Below, one piece after another: positions 26,209-39,600 of a stretch of 64,000 nucleotides of DNA (within the stretch, counting starts at the first letter, position 1; each line of letters starts with the position of its first letter). The notes under the pieces are model-generated. The model had not been told where the DNA came from. It saw only the letters and a program-made list of their open reading frames with translations, and did not search any database. The position numbers and the translations under genes were made by a program. The stretch is from Apostichopus japonicus (Eukaryota; Echinodermata; Holothuroidea; Aspidochirotida; Stichopodidae), in assembly GCF_037975245.1 (NCBI RefSeq), contig NC_092577.1:35210898-35274897 (forward strand), written 5' to 3'.

Positions 26209-27453
26209 TAGAGTAATAGAAGTGAGTTGCTTGATGTATACTTTACATTCAGTAGGACCTCAATTTTTTTAATTTGTGATTTTGAACACATTTGTGTTAT
26301 CTACAGAGTGACAAGTGCCCTCACAAGTCAGTGACATCAATATTGATATTAAAAATGTAAGATTTACTTCATGGCCTCTCCTATACTGACGCATTCCAAA
26401 TTTCGTACCCTAGCCTAAAAAAAATACCATTAAGCCCTCTCCCCAGTAAAGTAAAAAAAAAAGGGGGGGGAGAAGATATATAAACAAGGAACAAAGGTTT
26501 TAAGGAAGCTGGATATCTTTTCTTAATACAGTTTCTCTACATATATTAACTTTGCTTATAAATACACCTGGTGAAATGGTGTTGCATGACAAAACTCAAC
26601 TCTGAACATGTGACCCTTTCATACTGGTCACAAAGATGACTCTTATGTGCGTGTGTGTCTATGTGAGTGAAGGTAATTGTATTAGTACAGTACTACCTAG
26701 GGCCATTCATTCCTTTGTCAGAAACAGAAAGGGGAAGAGAAGAAACTTCCAATCTTTAGGGAAATGAATAAAGTGAACTTTTCCCCATTGGGTATTGGTT
26801 CAATAGAGGTCTTAACCCGTATTGTGGGTATACTACTGTATATATGGTTGGTCTATGCAGGTGTTCATAAAAGGAAAATCATCATTTATTTACATGGTTT
26901 TTCCAAAAAAAAATTCATTCACATGTTTTTTTTATATTTTGTTATTATAACCATATAGTAGTAGTAAAGGTATATTTATATGTTTTATATTTGGATAAAA
27001 TGATTTAGAAAAGTACAGTTGGGTTTAAAAGCCAACAGTGACCTCCATGTTGGTTTCTTTCTTGTCAGGCTGTTTTGAGTGTGTAATGATGTTGTTTAGT
27101 GCAGGCTAGTTAAAATTTGTACAGATATTTTCTTGATGTTAAATTTTACACTACTGATTAATTTACATTCACTTGGTCAGCTCACAGACACTGTCGTTGT
27201 ACAGTAACAGTACTGTAACCAAAGTTACAAGCAATATATACATTGCAAAGTCCAATTTGGAAACAACCAAAATTTGTTAAATTGTCAAGATCATCATTTA
27301 AGTAGAAAAATTTGGACATTAAATGTCCGACAAATTGACCGGTGTTCAGTATTATGTTTTGTAATCTTCTGTCAATACTGCCTGCTGTAAAGCTTTCATT
27401 GTAGAGAGACTTAACTTCTTAAATCCGTGTTCTCTTTTGCATTCCCTGTGCAG
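26209..27453. other. Gene-free stretch immediately upstream of EXT1 exon
   Basis: Intron sequence leading to the acceptor at 27451-27453 (pyrimidine-rich TTCTCTTTTGCATTCCCTG, then a CAG). No other feature is recognised apart from a poly-A/poly-G run at 26450-26471. Confidence 0.55.
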
Positions 27454-27655
27454 GTACGACTATCAAATTCTTCTTCACAATTCCACCTTTTGCTTAACTC
27501 CCCGAGGGCGCCGCCTCGGTTCCTTTCGATTCCTTGAGTCCCTCCAAGCAGCTTGTGTGCCAGTACTTCTTAGCAATGGCTGGGTGCTCCCATTTAGCGA
27601 GGTCCTCGACTGGAATACAGCCGTTGTCCTCGGCGATGAGAGGTTACTCCTACAG
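27454..27655 (+). CDS. EXT1: EXT1 exon encoding the end of the GT47 domain
   Basis: The exon follows a CAG acceptor and begins with the third base of a split codon, giving Tyr-Asp-Tyr next. It ends with Leu-Leu-Leu-Gln before a GTAAG donor. The residues include [41 protein letters not shown] and the GDERLLLQ end, all diagnostic of EXT1 and its relatives. The HNSTF asparagine is a potential N-glycosylation site. The 202-bp length equals the sum of human exons 2 and 3, so one intron present in vertebrates is absent here. Confidence 0.96.
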
Positions 27656-30600
27656 GTAAGAACTTTCTGAATCACTTGCATCCCAAAAGAGGAGCTTGGT
27701 GTTTGAATCACAGTCTACAGATTTAGTTACTAGCTTATCTGTCCCCTCACAACAACAGTACTCTTGCTCTACTTTACTTAAAGTGAATGGTAACCTTTTC
27801 AGCGGAGCTAGGAGTATTGGTCAGAGGGGGCGAGAATGGTCTGTAGGGGGGCTTTCAACACTATCTAAGCGGAGCGCCACCACAGGTTGGCGCGGAGCGT
27901 ACAGAAAATTTTAACCCTAGAATGCAGGAAATGACCCTTTCCGGGCCTTACTAATTTGCAGATAAACGAAGAATAAATAGATGTCATCGCCATTTTGTCA
28001 GAAAATTACACCAACAAAATGTTACAAATGTCAAGGTATTTGAGAGCGCAATAAAAAAGTCAATAATCGCGAATAAGTAAAAAGTGGTAAAAAGCTGAAA
28101 AGGGCGCCAGCAGTCCATTTGAGTCCGTCAGGGGGGCATCCGCCCCCTCTGACTGTATGCACGCTCCGCCACTGCTTAGCGACTGGTCACTACCAGTCAG
28201 TGACGGGTTTTGGGGGTTTGGCCATTTTATGTCATGATGTATTGATGGTTTGCTTTTGGTGTTTTGTATCTATTGTTCAAAGTTAGGCACTGCTTCAATT
28301 TTTAAGTCAGTTTATTAGGACTATGTATCCAGTGACATTTGCAGACTCTTGAGTCTTTTTCCACTTCAAACATGCATTTTTACACGTAAACAATTCTCTT
28401 CAATAATATTTGCAACAACAGTTTGCAAGAATTCAGCACAGTTTTAATCGTGATGGGTCAGAATTGAGAATATTTTCTTCTTCAATATAAGTTGTATACC
28501 ATGCTTGCCACCTATAGGCTGCTATCCCTTTAAAGGTATGTCATTGCATACCCTACATAAATCATACTTAAATAATCCTACCCAGCTATACTACTGTAAC
28601 AACAACCCATTGAAACAAACATGAGGAATTGGAAAAACCTCTGAGAATCTCATTGAAAATTAATTACCTTGAATCTCCTCTTCTTTCAATCATAGAATGT
28701 TTGATCAGTCAATCAATCCATTAATCCTGATACATTTACAGTATAAAGCACCAATATTAAGAACAATTGTTAAATGGCACTATAAAAAGAGAGTAACATG
28801 TTCTCATTACATGTTCTAGGTCACGTTCCCATGGGAGCAAATCCAGGCCAACCTGCAGTCATGTTTTGCTATTGGCCTACATGAATGTGTTCTGTTGCTA
28901 GGCAACACGTCTTAAACCCATTATACGGCATGAATCTACTTGGGGCTTTGTAACCTTCTTTTGGCTAATGCAGAAGAATCCCTTTGCATGGGTAGGTCAT
29001 GTGGAGCAATGACCTTTGAGACCTCAACATTCAATTGAAGAGATTTAAGTAAATCTTGTCAAGGAAGCATTGTATAACCACAAAGCTCTCTCAGGTGAGG
29101 AAATATGTCTAAGTGAACATTTCCTCTGAAAAAGTTGTTAATGGGGGAGGTGGAGAGAAACTGCTAGTTGTAAAGTTTGGGCTGGAGTTCATTTCCTGTG
29201 TTAATGGGATAAAATGGACTGTCCGTTTTGAGTTCCGCTCCCATAATTTGTTCTTGACAGAGAGCTGAAAAATGTAATTTTTTCCTGATCGATGGATGTG
29301 ACTTTCTTTCTTCTCTCGCTCCAGATTCCAGTTTTTTTAAGGGTTCAAAGATGTTTTGTTTTGGAAGAATTGAAAGCTCAATAAGTACAATAATACTAAT
29401 AAATATTACAACAAGCCACTTAAGGCAACTTTTTAGATAAATTTCAAAGGTTAGCTAGTGGGCCCTTAAATAGTTTATTTGAAAATCCATTCATGACATG
29501 GCCATGGATGAACAATGCTCAGATTGCAATCCACAGTGTTAAATTACAGTTCAAAACTAGAGTCTAATCCCGTCGGAGAAAAGCATGTAGGGTTGTACAA
29601 CAGCACTAATCAGACTTTGAAGTACGAGACCCATGACTTAAAGACTCGCGCACAAAGATGCGTCTAATGCCGGTAATCTGACCTAGTTTCGAATGAGGTG
29701 TAACAGAAGTGTTAGACACCACCATCGATCCCAGAAAATACACACACAGCTTGCTACCGTCGGTAATTAGACACTAGTGTTCAGTCAATACATACAGCTA
29801 CAGTCAATATCCACAACACAGTGTACATAGCAGCGATGGACATCTCAGATCCAGATAAAAGATAACAAGGTATCACGTTTCATTACTGTCTGCATTTTGT
29901 AGCGACAAGAAGAAAACTTCACTTGCAAGTAACGGAAAGTTATGCCTTTAAGGAGTCCATATCTGTGTCAGTGTTTGGTTTCACAGCAGACTGAGAGTAA
30001 TTCATCAAAATTTACTGAGTAATCCTAGTATTTATGATATTAATTTTAGTATCAAGATCATGCAAAAGGAAACAATTTTGACCATAGAATTGATAGATCA
30101 TCATTACTTTTGCAAATACATTTTTTCCCCACTATTTTTTTCTTTCTCAAATGACAACACTGGCTAAATATAGTAGGTTCTCTGTGAGTTTTCGCACACA
30201 TTATCCTCGGATCTTAATAAGTGTTCCCAAAACAGAAATTAGTTTAATCCATTATTTGTTTAATGTTCACATTGGATCTCACTCGGACTATCGAACTGCG
30301 AGCGAGTCGTCAACAAATGGGAAGTTGCGTAGAACACAGCGAGTCCACATGTAATATTTGCATGCACCCCTGTATCATCTGTGATCCACGGTAATTAACA
30401 GAACATAGCGTCGTCATATTTCATTGTGATATCGGTTCACGGTAATACACCGAGGCTGTCACACTCTTTGTCTTTTTTTCTTGTATCTCGAGCTCCTGGT
30501 TTTGCCCCCACCCCTCACCCCCAAAAGGATGATTACGATCGTGCAATGGGGTAAGATCAGTACTGAGTGCAAGAGCTTTCACACTCATTGTCTTACATCT

Positions 30601-33600
30601 CGAGCTTGTGGTTTTGTGCCCCCCCCCTCTACCCCGAAAGGATGATAACGATCATGCAGTGGGGTAAGATCCTGAGTGCGAGAGCTTTCACACCAAGAAG
30701 TTGATCGCCAACGGAGAATCAGACTTTGTTTTTACCACGTTTTTTCTTTTAGTCTTTTTCCCACGGTGCCTAGCAGAACTTGACTTTCATGTAAGTAGGT
30801 GAAAGCTGTACACGTGAAATAAGGATGTTTCATTTTCAAGCAATCTACTTCGTGATGTGACTGCCGTACAATGCCAGCATATGAAATATATGCATCCTGT
30901 TTATAATATATATGATGTGAGATACCAGGACAATGGTTTACGAATAAAAAATATTTATTTTGGAATGTTTAACATTTAGATTATCTTTCATTTTCGAGCA
31001 ATCTAGTGATGTGACTGCCATACAATGCCAACATATGAAATATATATGCATCCTGTTTATAATATACTGTTTATATACTGTGAAATTTATATCGGGTGAG
31101 TGGACGAGACAATAGTTTATGAATAAGAAATAATTATTTGGGAATGTTTAACATTTAGATTAGTGAAACAGAAAGGAACAAAGATTTTTTTTTGTCCAGA
31201 AAGTGTTTCAAAACTCTCTGAATGGAATGACGGGATCCTGTCTGAAAAGATAGTGAAAGAAAGACCGTATAGTTAGTTCATGGTCAGTCGATGCTCTCAT
31301 TTTTTCAGACATAATTAAAAAGGGGCATTCAGATTTTGGAAGTTATTTTAAGATTATGGATTCCATCAAACTTGAGGGAAAATGACAAGAGGTACTGTAG
31401 AATTGTCTATAGTACTAACGAGTTCACTTTACTCCTCCCTCACATGTCTTTGCACGTTCCTCATCTATGAACAATAAGCCACTAAATTGGTAACATTTAA
31501 GCACTGGGCCCCCCCTATAGTCCCACACCTGGGTCTCTGTCCACTTCCCTCCTCCCCCAGGAAGTTAATATGGCTTGCGTGCTTTCCTTGGAGATGTCTA
31601 TCCAGCTTGGTCTTATCTTTGTTCTGAATCCTTTCGAATCAAAGAGGCATCTCTTTGTTGAACTCATCTCCATCCATCCAATGAGAATTATTCTGAAATT
31701 ATATTTGTGCAGTAATTAGTTCTCACTAATGGCAGAGTTTGGAGACGAGATTCCGTTCAATTTTATCCTCTTTAAATCCTCCGGTAAGGTTGTCAGAGGC
31801 TGGTAACACTTTAGAAAATAAACAAATTGGATGGTGGCAGTGTTATAAAAGTCAGCTAGTTGAGTGTGAAAGTTGTTGGATTTTGTGATTTTCACTGCCC
31901 ATATTAATACCTTTCACTAACTTGTCTAAAAATAAGCTTCTTGTAATACTATGTCATAGGTGATGGGGAAGTCTGTACTTTTCAAACCATGAGAATCTTT
32001 TTTTAATAAATCAACCGAAAAAGCTGTTTAGGTAGCCAAATGAGACAGAAAATGTGTCATAGCTATGGAAATCTGTGTGTTTTTTTTATTCTCCTGAAAA
32101 GAAATTGAAAATGGATTTCATGCTCAAATAATAATGACTTTCCTTGAGATGGGATTTCATCTTTTAAGTTTTAATATTTTTGATTTCAAGTTCACTTCAA
32201 TCCACTGGGACACTCTCACAGATATTACGAGCACTACATTGATGTAAAGCAGCGCTTAATTTCATTTCATCCGTGACTAAATTTGCATTTTTTTTTCTTT
32301 TTTCACAGACTTTTGAAAGAGTCAGGCAAAAGATAAAGAGCACATGCAGCTGTAGGCCTTTTCTGTGTTGGGTGTTGTCGTATGTGCTCTGATTGTAAAG
32401 TACTTCAAGGTCTATATACTGTAACAGCTTTATACATATATCCCTTCCATATGTAAGATTATGCTCCATAAACTATCATTGATGAAATTTATATAAAAAT
32501 TAGAACATACATTAAACATGAAATTAACTTGAACTATTTTGGTAATATGGTTAATTTTGACCCGGAAAATTTGAGATGTGAAGTGGGGGTGCATTGTAGG
32601 CACATTGATGGTCTAAATTAGACCTTATATAAGACTACTTGCAAAGTTGTCCTAATACTGTAACTTTGCTTTATATTTTTGTGTGGATTGAAAGTGGACG
32701 GAAAGCGGGGGGGGGGGGGGTGGTTGTATGCCCCAAATCCCTGGGTTACTAAGGATTAACAATTCACATTTAGGACTGCTCTTTGGAGCCAACGGCAACA
32801 ATTTATCCTAAAAGGAGCATTCCAATGTATAAAAGATGAATATCGTAAAGCTGAATATCTTAAAACCCAGAAAAATTAATGGGACGTTTAATACCAGCAC
32901 TCATATTTTTCTTTTTGTCCATTTTCTTGGACAAGGAGATATATATTAAGATTAAAATCTGCCTCAAGTCATTCTTTAAGTTGTAGATAATTTGACCTCC
33001 TACACTGTAGCTTAAAAATATCAAGTCTTGCGATAGGAGGTTCTCTCCATTTTGTTGGCGATAAAACCTACGTTTATAGTACAAGTATATTAACTCTCGT
33101 ACAAAAGCAGTGCAGTAATAACTGTACGGTATGATCAATTGCTAATTAAATTGCTAAATAAAAATGATAACGTTTTCCGCCCTGATTTTCAAATATGCAA
33201 AGTAGGATCTGGTTTGGATACCTTACATCTCCTTTCCTACAATACGTATTAAGGATGCATTCTTCGGAGTTTGTTGCGTGTTAACGTTTTACTTTTCAGA
33301 CCCAACCATCTGCCAGTCTTTTTTTTTCACTTTGGACATCGTCGGAAACCGATCCGCAGTTAACATTTTCACAGCTGTTGAGACATTTTTTTTCCTGAAT
33401 TATTTCGGTCTGTTGCTTAACGAGTGATTAGTTTCTTCTGGATGAAACTAATAAAATATACCGTGGCAAAGATTTTTGTACCGCCATCATGAGAAGTGGA
33501 AAATCCATTCCAGATATATGTTTGCATCCTATCAGAAGGTATAATGTTATTCCCACAGACAGATACGAAATCATTCTCTCCATAGATCTGTGGCTTTTAG

Positions 33601-36600
33601 GGAATTAATTTATTTGTAAGAGAATCCGGCTTAACCTGTTTTGAACCTCCTTGCAGTAATTTTAAGCCTTGGGTATTTTATTGTTCAGGTTTGCTTGGAA
33701 AATTTCATGAGAGGAAACATTAGAAAAAGAGGGGGGCAAGTAGAGGAACCAAAGAGCAGGATAACAAAGGTTAACGTTTCTCATCTTGATTTCTTGCGGG
33801 AGGCAGAAGGAATCTATGCGATGGTGATGGCGTGTGTGTGTGCTACTGTGACACTTACTTGTAAACTTGATTAACTTCATACTTGGTATGTGCATCTGTC
33901 CTATTGAGTGCAAGATCCCTATTGTTTTCTGTGAAGTTCAATGGTCATTTTGAGGTCAACAGAGGTCAAAGTTTGAAAACTTTGTAAACACTATAACTCA
34001 AAAAGTTTATCTTTGTTGTAGATGGTATATGTGCAGATCTTATCCAGCTTGGTGAGTAAAGTACAAGAACCCTGTTGAATTTGGTGGAGGTCAAAGGTCA
34101 TTTGCCATCAACATAAGTCAAAGTCTGTAAAACATTGCAAACATGATAACTCAAAAAGTATATTTCTTGATATTTTTGTGATATTTGAAGACCAAGTATA
34201 CTTTCTAATAAAGGGATTTCTATGTCTCCAAACATCAACCAAATTTTGCATATTCATCAACACTTTCCTCTCGAGCCCTAAAGTTTGTCCTTGGGTTACC
34301 ACCGACCTTACTGTATCTGTTTCTAAGTAAAAAACAAAATTAAAATCACCAGCGACAATGATACTCATAATGGAAGTATTGTAGTTCACTAGAAATATCA
34401 TTATAAAATGGACGTGTATCAACGTTAGGAGGTTAGATACACACCAGAGAAAGATTACAATACTTACTAGGTTCCTAGCTTACCTGTCTCCTCACAACCT
34501 GAGCACCAGTTCTACCGTGCTTATAATATCCATGGTAACCCTTTAACACTGTGCACCCTCCATGACCAGCTCCCCGGTCATTGCCCCTCCTTCTCATTTG
34601 ACCATTCTAAGTGCCTTCACACGTTTTTTCGATTGGGTTTTTTCCTAGAAGTATCTTTAAAAAAGTGAAGGCGTATCAGCGTTAGGGGCATAGATACACA
34701 TTACACACCGAGTAAGATTACAATTACAGACAGCGACGTCAGCTATGATATATCTACCGTCATGATGTGAATTTAATTTACAGATGTTAATACTTAGACT
34801 GGGGTTATTTAAGATGCAGACTCCTCTGCTACTACTAGAACTCTTCCCGCCCCATTCATCTACTTCAATAATTCTTGTCTCTCAAATAATGAAACAAATG
34901 TCTGGCTTATGCCTATGAAGAGAGCTTTTACAGTTGTCTTCTCTTGTGAGGTTGCCTAAGACTCTCTTGCATTGAAGGAAATCAACCGTAAATCGGCGGC
35001 CATTTTAAGAACGTTACATATTGAAGGTATTGTAGGCAAAAGAGAAATCACTAAAAGAATAATGTACTTTACAAAAACAAATAGATAATTAACATATCAC
35101 AATTAAAATACAGGTGGGATTAAAAGAAAAGAAATCAATTCAAACGGACGAGTAGAGTTAACGGTTTATAAGTCCGTCAAAAACATCCAAATGAAAAAAT
35201 CCTACATCCACCCCAGATGTACTCGTTAACTGAAACACAAACATAACAATGTTGTGCGGCTCCAAGTTACATCCAAAATATATGTAGATCACTGTTAGTG
35301 GCTGGTAGGCTAGCGCTTAGGCTACAGTACGTAAATCTTTTGATGCAGTAGCCTTTGATTCTTATGTTTTTTGGTAGAGCCTAATGGTCTGCCTGGATAA
35401 ATGGTTCAGCTAGTTGGAAAGTAGTTATGAAACTAACCTTGTTGGAGACTTTAGAGTGGAAAAAGGATGAACAGCTCAGAGTAAAATAATGATAATTCTG
35501 GGGCCTGTTAGGGCGGTACGTTTAACTAGGGCAACATCGCAGCCTCTCTCCTAATGATAACTCAAAAAGTATGTTTCTTGAACTTATACTTAGTATGTGT
35601 ATCCAACATGGTGAGTGCATGAACCCTATTGAAATTAGCAGAGGTCAAAGGTCACGTGAGCCTTGTGAGGTCAATTTGTGTCAAAGTCTGAAAACCTTTT
35701 AAACATGGTAACTCTAAAATTAAAGTTAAAAATTAATTTTTGAATTTTCCAAAGCTATGATTATTTACTCCCTCCTGACCTGTCTCCCCACAGCCTAAGC
35801 ACCTCCTTCTACCGTGCCTAGAATGAACAAGTAACCTTTTAACACTGCACGTCCCCTATGACTGGTGAACATTGTTTGGTCAAATTCAGTTCAGTTTGGT
35901 TTTGTGAAGGCGCTCTAAAGGTCTTCAACAAAGCATACAGTCATCCTAGAAATGAATCTGTTGCAGAGAGTTGATATCCTTGCTTCAAATGTGCAAATGT
36001 GAAATCCTTACCAGTGCATGATATGGCTGATGCCCCACAAGGGACCTACAGTAGTGCTACAATTAATAGCTGGAAAACTTTCCTGATCCTCACTTAATTC
36101 TTGGACAAATTGAACTCACTTGCTCTACATTGTAATCAGATAGTTATTTGGGAGTTTGAGCAAACTTATATAGCAAGGAAGCACAAAGTCAACTGGCTTC
36201 TTGGGTGACAATTCTGAGGTCTTCTGATACATGATGGGTAAGCCAATTAATTACATTACCCATCATGCATCTCTCCCAAAATAGATACAACTCCGGATAT
36301 AAATGTGTTAATGCGATAATGGCGAGCTCATGGCACAATTAAACAGGTGCGACAGGGAGGAAGATTTGCGTTTGATTGTGACCTCAGGCAGGTGAATTCT
36401 CTAATCTGGCGCTTGATTCAGTGAGAGAAATCTGGAGATTCGCAGTCACGAAAAAACCCAGAAGGTATGCGAGGGAACATGCTGTCGCTTCAGTAAACCC
36501 TCTGCTACTGATCTGTAACCGTGGAGATTGGATTCAGTCATTCCGAGTGTTCTGTTACCGTGCAGATGGGATTCAGTCATTCCGAGTGTATGTAGAGAGG

Positions 36601-39600
36601 TTATAATGTTGCCGTCACTAGCTAGATTTGGCAGTGTTGGAAGATAATTCCAATTTTGTAAAAAAGAAACAAAGTAAAACAAAGAAAGAAAGAAAGTTCA
36701 CGTTGATGGTCTGGAGCTAGAGAGAGAATCCAGACAAGCAGCTTCCCAAAATATTTATTAAGGTTAAAGTCGATGATGTGTTTTATGGATCTCCATCGAG
36801 GTTTACGTTCTTTGTGCGTAGGTGTTTGTGCTTAGCGTGGGAGAGCGCTGTTAACTCACTCATAAAGTTACTACAAGAAAATAAATAAATAAACGTTTTT
36901 GTAGGAGGGCCTGACGTTTCGATCCTGTTAGGATCTTCTTGAGAGGCAGACGAACATCAAACAACAAAAGAAAACAGATTAAATATAGATAGATGGGATG
37001 GACAAGTTAATTGGAATGTTGAACGATAAATAGAGTGGAATTTGACAGGTTTCATTAACTTTAATGGGAGTGGGATGAATTTTCAGCAGGTGATGCAACG
37101 GCTGTTCGAGAAAAAAAGAGCAATGTTTACTTTGCTTCCTTACCTACCTGTCTTCTCACAGCCACAGCACTCTTGCTGAACATAGAGTGAATGGGTAACC
37201 TTTTAAAAATGTGCACCCTCTATGACCTTTCACTTCCAGTCAATGCCTCTCCTCATTTCTACCAGCTAAAGTGTCTACATGTAATTTTTTTGATTTCCGT
37301 GGAGTTTGTCATCGTTTCGAATCTACACTTTTGGTAGCCATATTGAGGAAGAAGATTATTCCAGGCTGCGGGAGTACTGAAAAGGCTATTGAAGTTACGT
37401 TAAGCCCACCAAATACCTTAGCAGTTTCGCCTTTACTTTTTCACTTTATACGTTTCTTCCGTGTGTCATAAATTATTTGCCATCGCGTTTATCTTTGGTC
37501 TGTCTTTACTCTTGCCTTCCAGGTCCCATCCATAGTCCGTTCTGTTGGGCCTGAGCAAGTCCTAACCATGAGACAACAGACTCAGATCTACTGGGACAGA
37601 TATTTTTCATCAGTGGAGAAAATTATTTTAACAACTTTAGAGGTAACGTATATATATCCTCTCTCCTTCTCTGTAATATGACATAAAGTAGGAGTGTCTG
37701 AAGAGATAACCATTATAGGACCTGGCATTCTTGGTGTCAGGGTTTAATAGGGGGTTCCTTGTTGAGTTTAAATTGCCTGCAGGGTTGTATTAAAGAGCGA
37801 CCGAAGATTGTGGTAGATTGCCCGATATTGAGTTACATTGCCCGATGTGAGTTAGATTGTGCGATGTTGAGTTAGATTTCCTGATGTTCAGTTATATTGC
37901 CTGTAGTTGAATTGGATTGCCAGATGTTGAATGAGATTGTCTGATGTTGAGTGAGATTGTCTGATGTTGAGTTATATTGCCCGATGTTGAGTTATATAGC
38001 GGGATGTTGAATTAGATTGTCAGATGTTGAGTGAGATTGTGTGATGTTGAGTTAGAATGCCAGATGGTGAGTTAAATGTCTGATGTTGTGTTAGATTAAC
38101 TAATTTTGATTCGGAATTCCTAATGTCAAGTAACATTACGTGACGTGGAGTTAGATTGCTTGATGTTGAGTGGGAAAGTCTAAGATAACGTGATGATGGT
38201 TAACCTTTTTCCCCTTCAAAGTTGTGCAGTGTTCTCAATGTAGAATAAATTTGACGCCTCTGGTGATAAATATAACATAACAACAGGAACTTCCTCAACT
38301 GTCAACTTTGGATGCTAAGTAACTGTTTATTCCTAGTGCCTGCATGTAAACAGTAGCATTACTTATAAAATCATTTCCTCAAGCAATCGATATAAGAATA
38401 CTAGATCCTCAATCACAAGTATTCTCAGAAACGTGTTCGCATTTTGTGTTTTGCCAAATTCTAACAGGTCGAAAAAACTTAGACAACATCTATCAATCAT
38501 ATTTGAGGCATTTTAAGGTTGTTTTCTAATCTGGTAAGGCATAAATGAATGATCCCTAGAGAATTTCTCAGAAAGACGACAAAAAAGAAAGAAAGTTAAA
38601 ACAAACAAAGAGACAAAAACAAGGTGTAGTTGCAGAGGTATAAACTGGAGGACATTGATTGAAACCACTCCAGGAAAAATGTATATTAATATGGAGCTTT
38701 GTCTTGCTCCGCCAGCTCAGATTGAACTTTACAAAGACAAGGAGTTTGTGAATAAGTTAAAGAGCTGCAGTAAAAAGGGTAACTCTAACAGATATATTTT
38801 GAAGTTTCTTCAAGAATTCTCACTCTCCTTCCCATATGCAGTGAATTATTACAGCAACGTTTGGGAAGTCATGGTCAGACCACTGAGATGCCCCATTTCC
38901 ATCTCACCCCCTCCCCTCCCCAACCCCTCCCCCTCCCTTCCCCTTCCCCTTCCCCTTCCCCCTCCCCCAATAATGAGAAGACAGTTGGATGTAACCTAGT
39001 ATATTCAAACCTTTTTCCCCATTGATGACCCTAAGTTTAACCTTCATCTGCTACGTAACAGTGACAGTCATGGTGGAGGGGGATGGGGGTCCATGGGAAG
39101 GGGTGTCTCTTTTGCCTTTGAGAAGTTTTTTTTATATCATTACAGGCGCTGAGTTGAGAAGTAGTGTTTTTTTTCCCAAAAATATCGGCAACTTCTTCCC
39201 TTCCGAATTGTGTTTCGCTGATTTTCCAAAAATATTTCCTGCAATTGTCAGGACCTCCCCCCCCCCAATTTGCATTCCAGGGTGCTAGACTGCTAGTCAG
39301 ATATTCTTAAGTTAAGGACATCCAATCATGTGTATAAATATGACATTCCTTGGTTGAAATTGTGTGCATTTTTAACCCATTGTTTGAAGTGCTGCTTTAA
39401 GTGGTCAGATAAACATGGTCCCCCTCGTCTGTCATTTGGTTGTTGAAAGATAGATTAATGGCAATGATGGATTAGTTTCCACTTTAACCTAATAGAAAAT
39501 GCATTGTGCATATGTGTGTGTTTTGGCAGATGAGAATGTACCTTGCTTGCTATGGGTTGTGATACTTCTACGTAGTATGTTGTTTTTTTTAAATTTTATT

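Larger units (their letters stand above)
1..27453 (+). other. Non-coding upstream region, presumed part of EXT1 intron 1
   Basis: No exon of any recognised gene was found here on either strand. The first EXT1 exon in the window begins at 27454 with an acceptor whose phase and protein position match the second coding exon of vertebrate EXT1. The missing first exon should encode about 320 residues and be about 960 bp long. No open frame of that size or with exostosin motifs exists here. The simplest reading is that this whole stretch lies inside a very long first intron, as is known for vertebrate EXT1. That is inference, since an undetected gene or exon cannot be excluded. Confidence 0.65.
27656..37522 (+). 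other. EXT1 intron (9.87 kb) rich in repeats
   Basis: The intron is bounded by GTAAGA at the donor and CTTGCCTTCCAG at the acceptor. It contains family A copies, a small TIR element, one arm of the 300-bp inverted pair, tandem duplications at 30455-31162 and a decayed LINE. No exon is recognised inside. An RFX-type X-box lies at 28894-28906. Confidence 0.85.

Noticed and set aside
38655-38999. 114-codon + strand frame in an EXT1 intron
   Set aside because: It ends in a CCCCTTC simple repeat. The upstream part has no known domain, and EXT1 exons join in frame across it.
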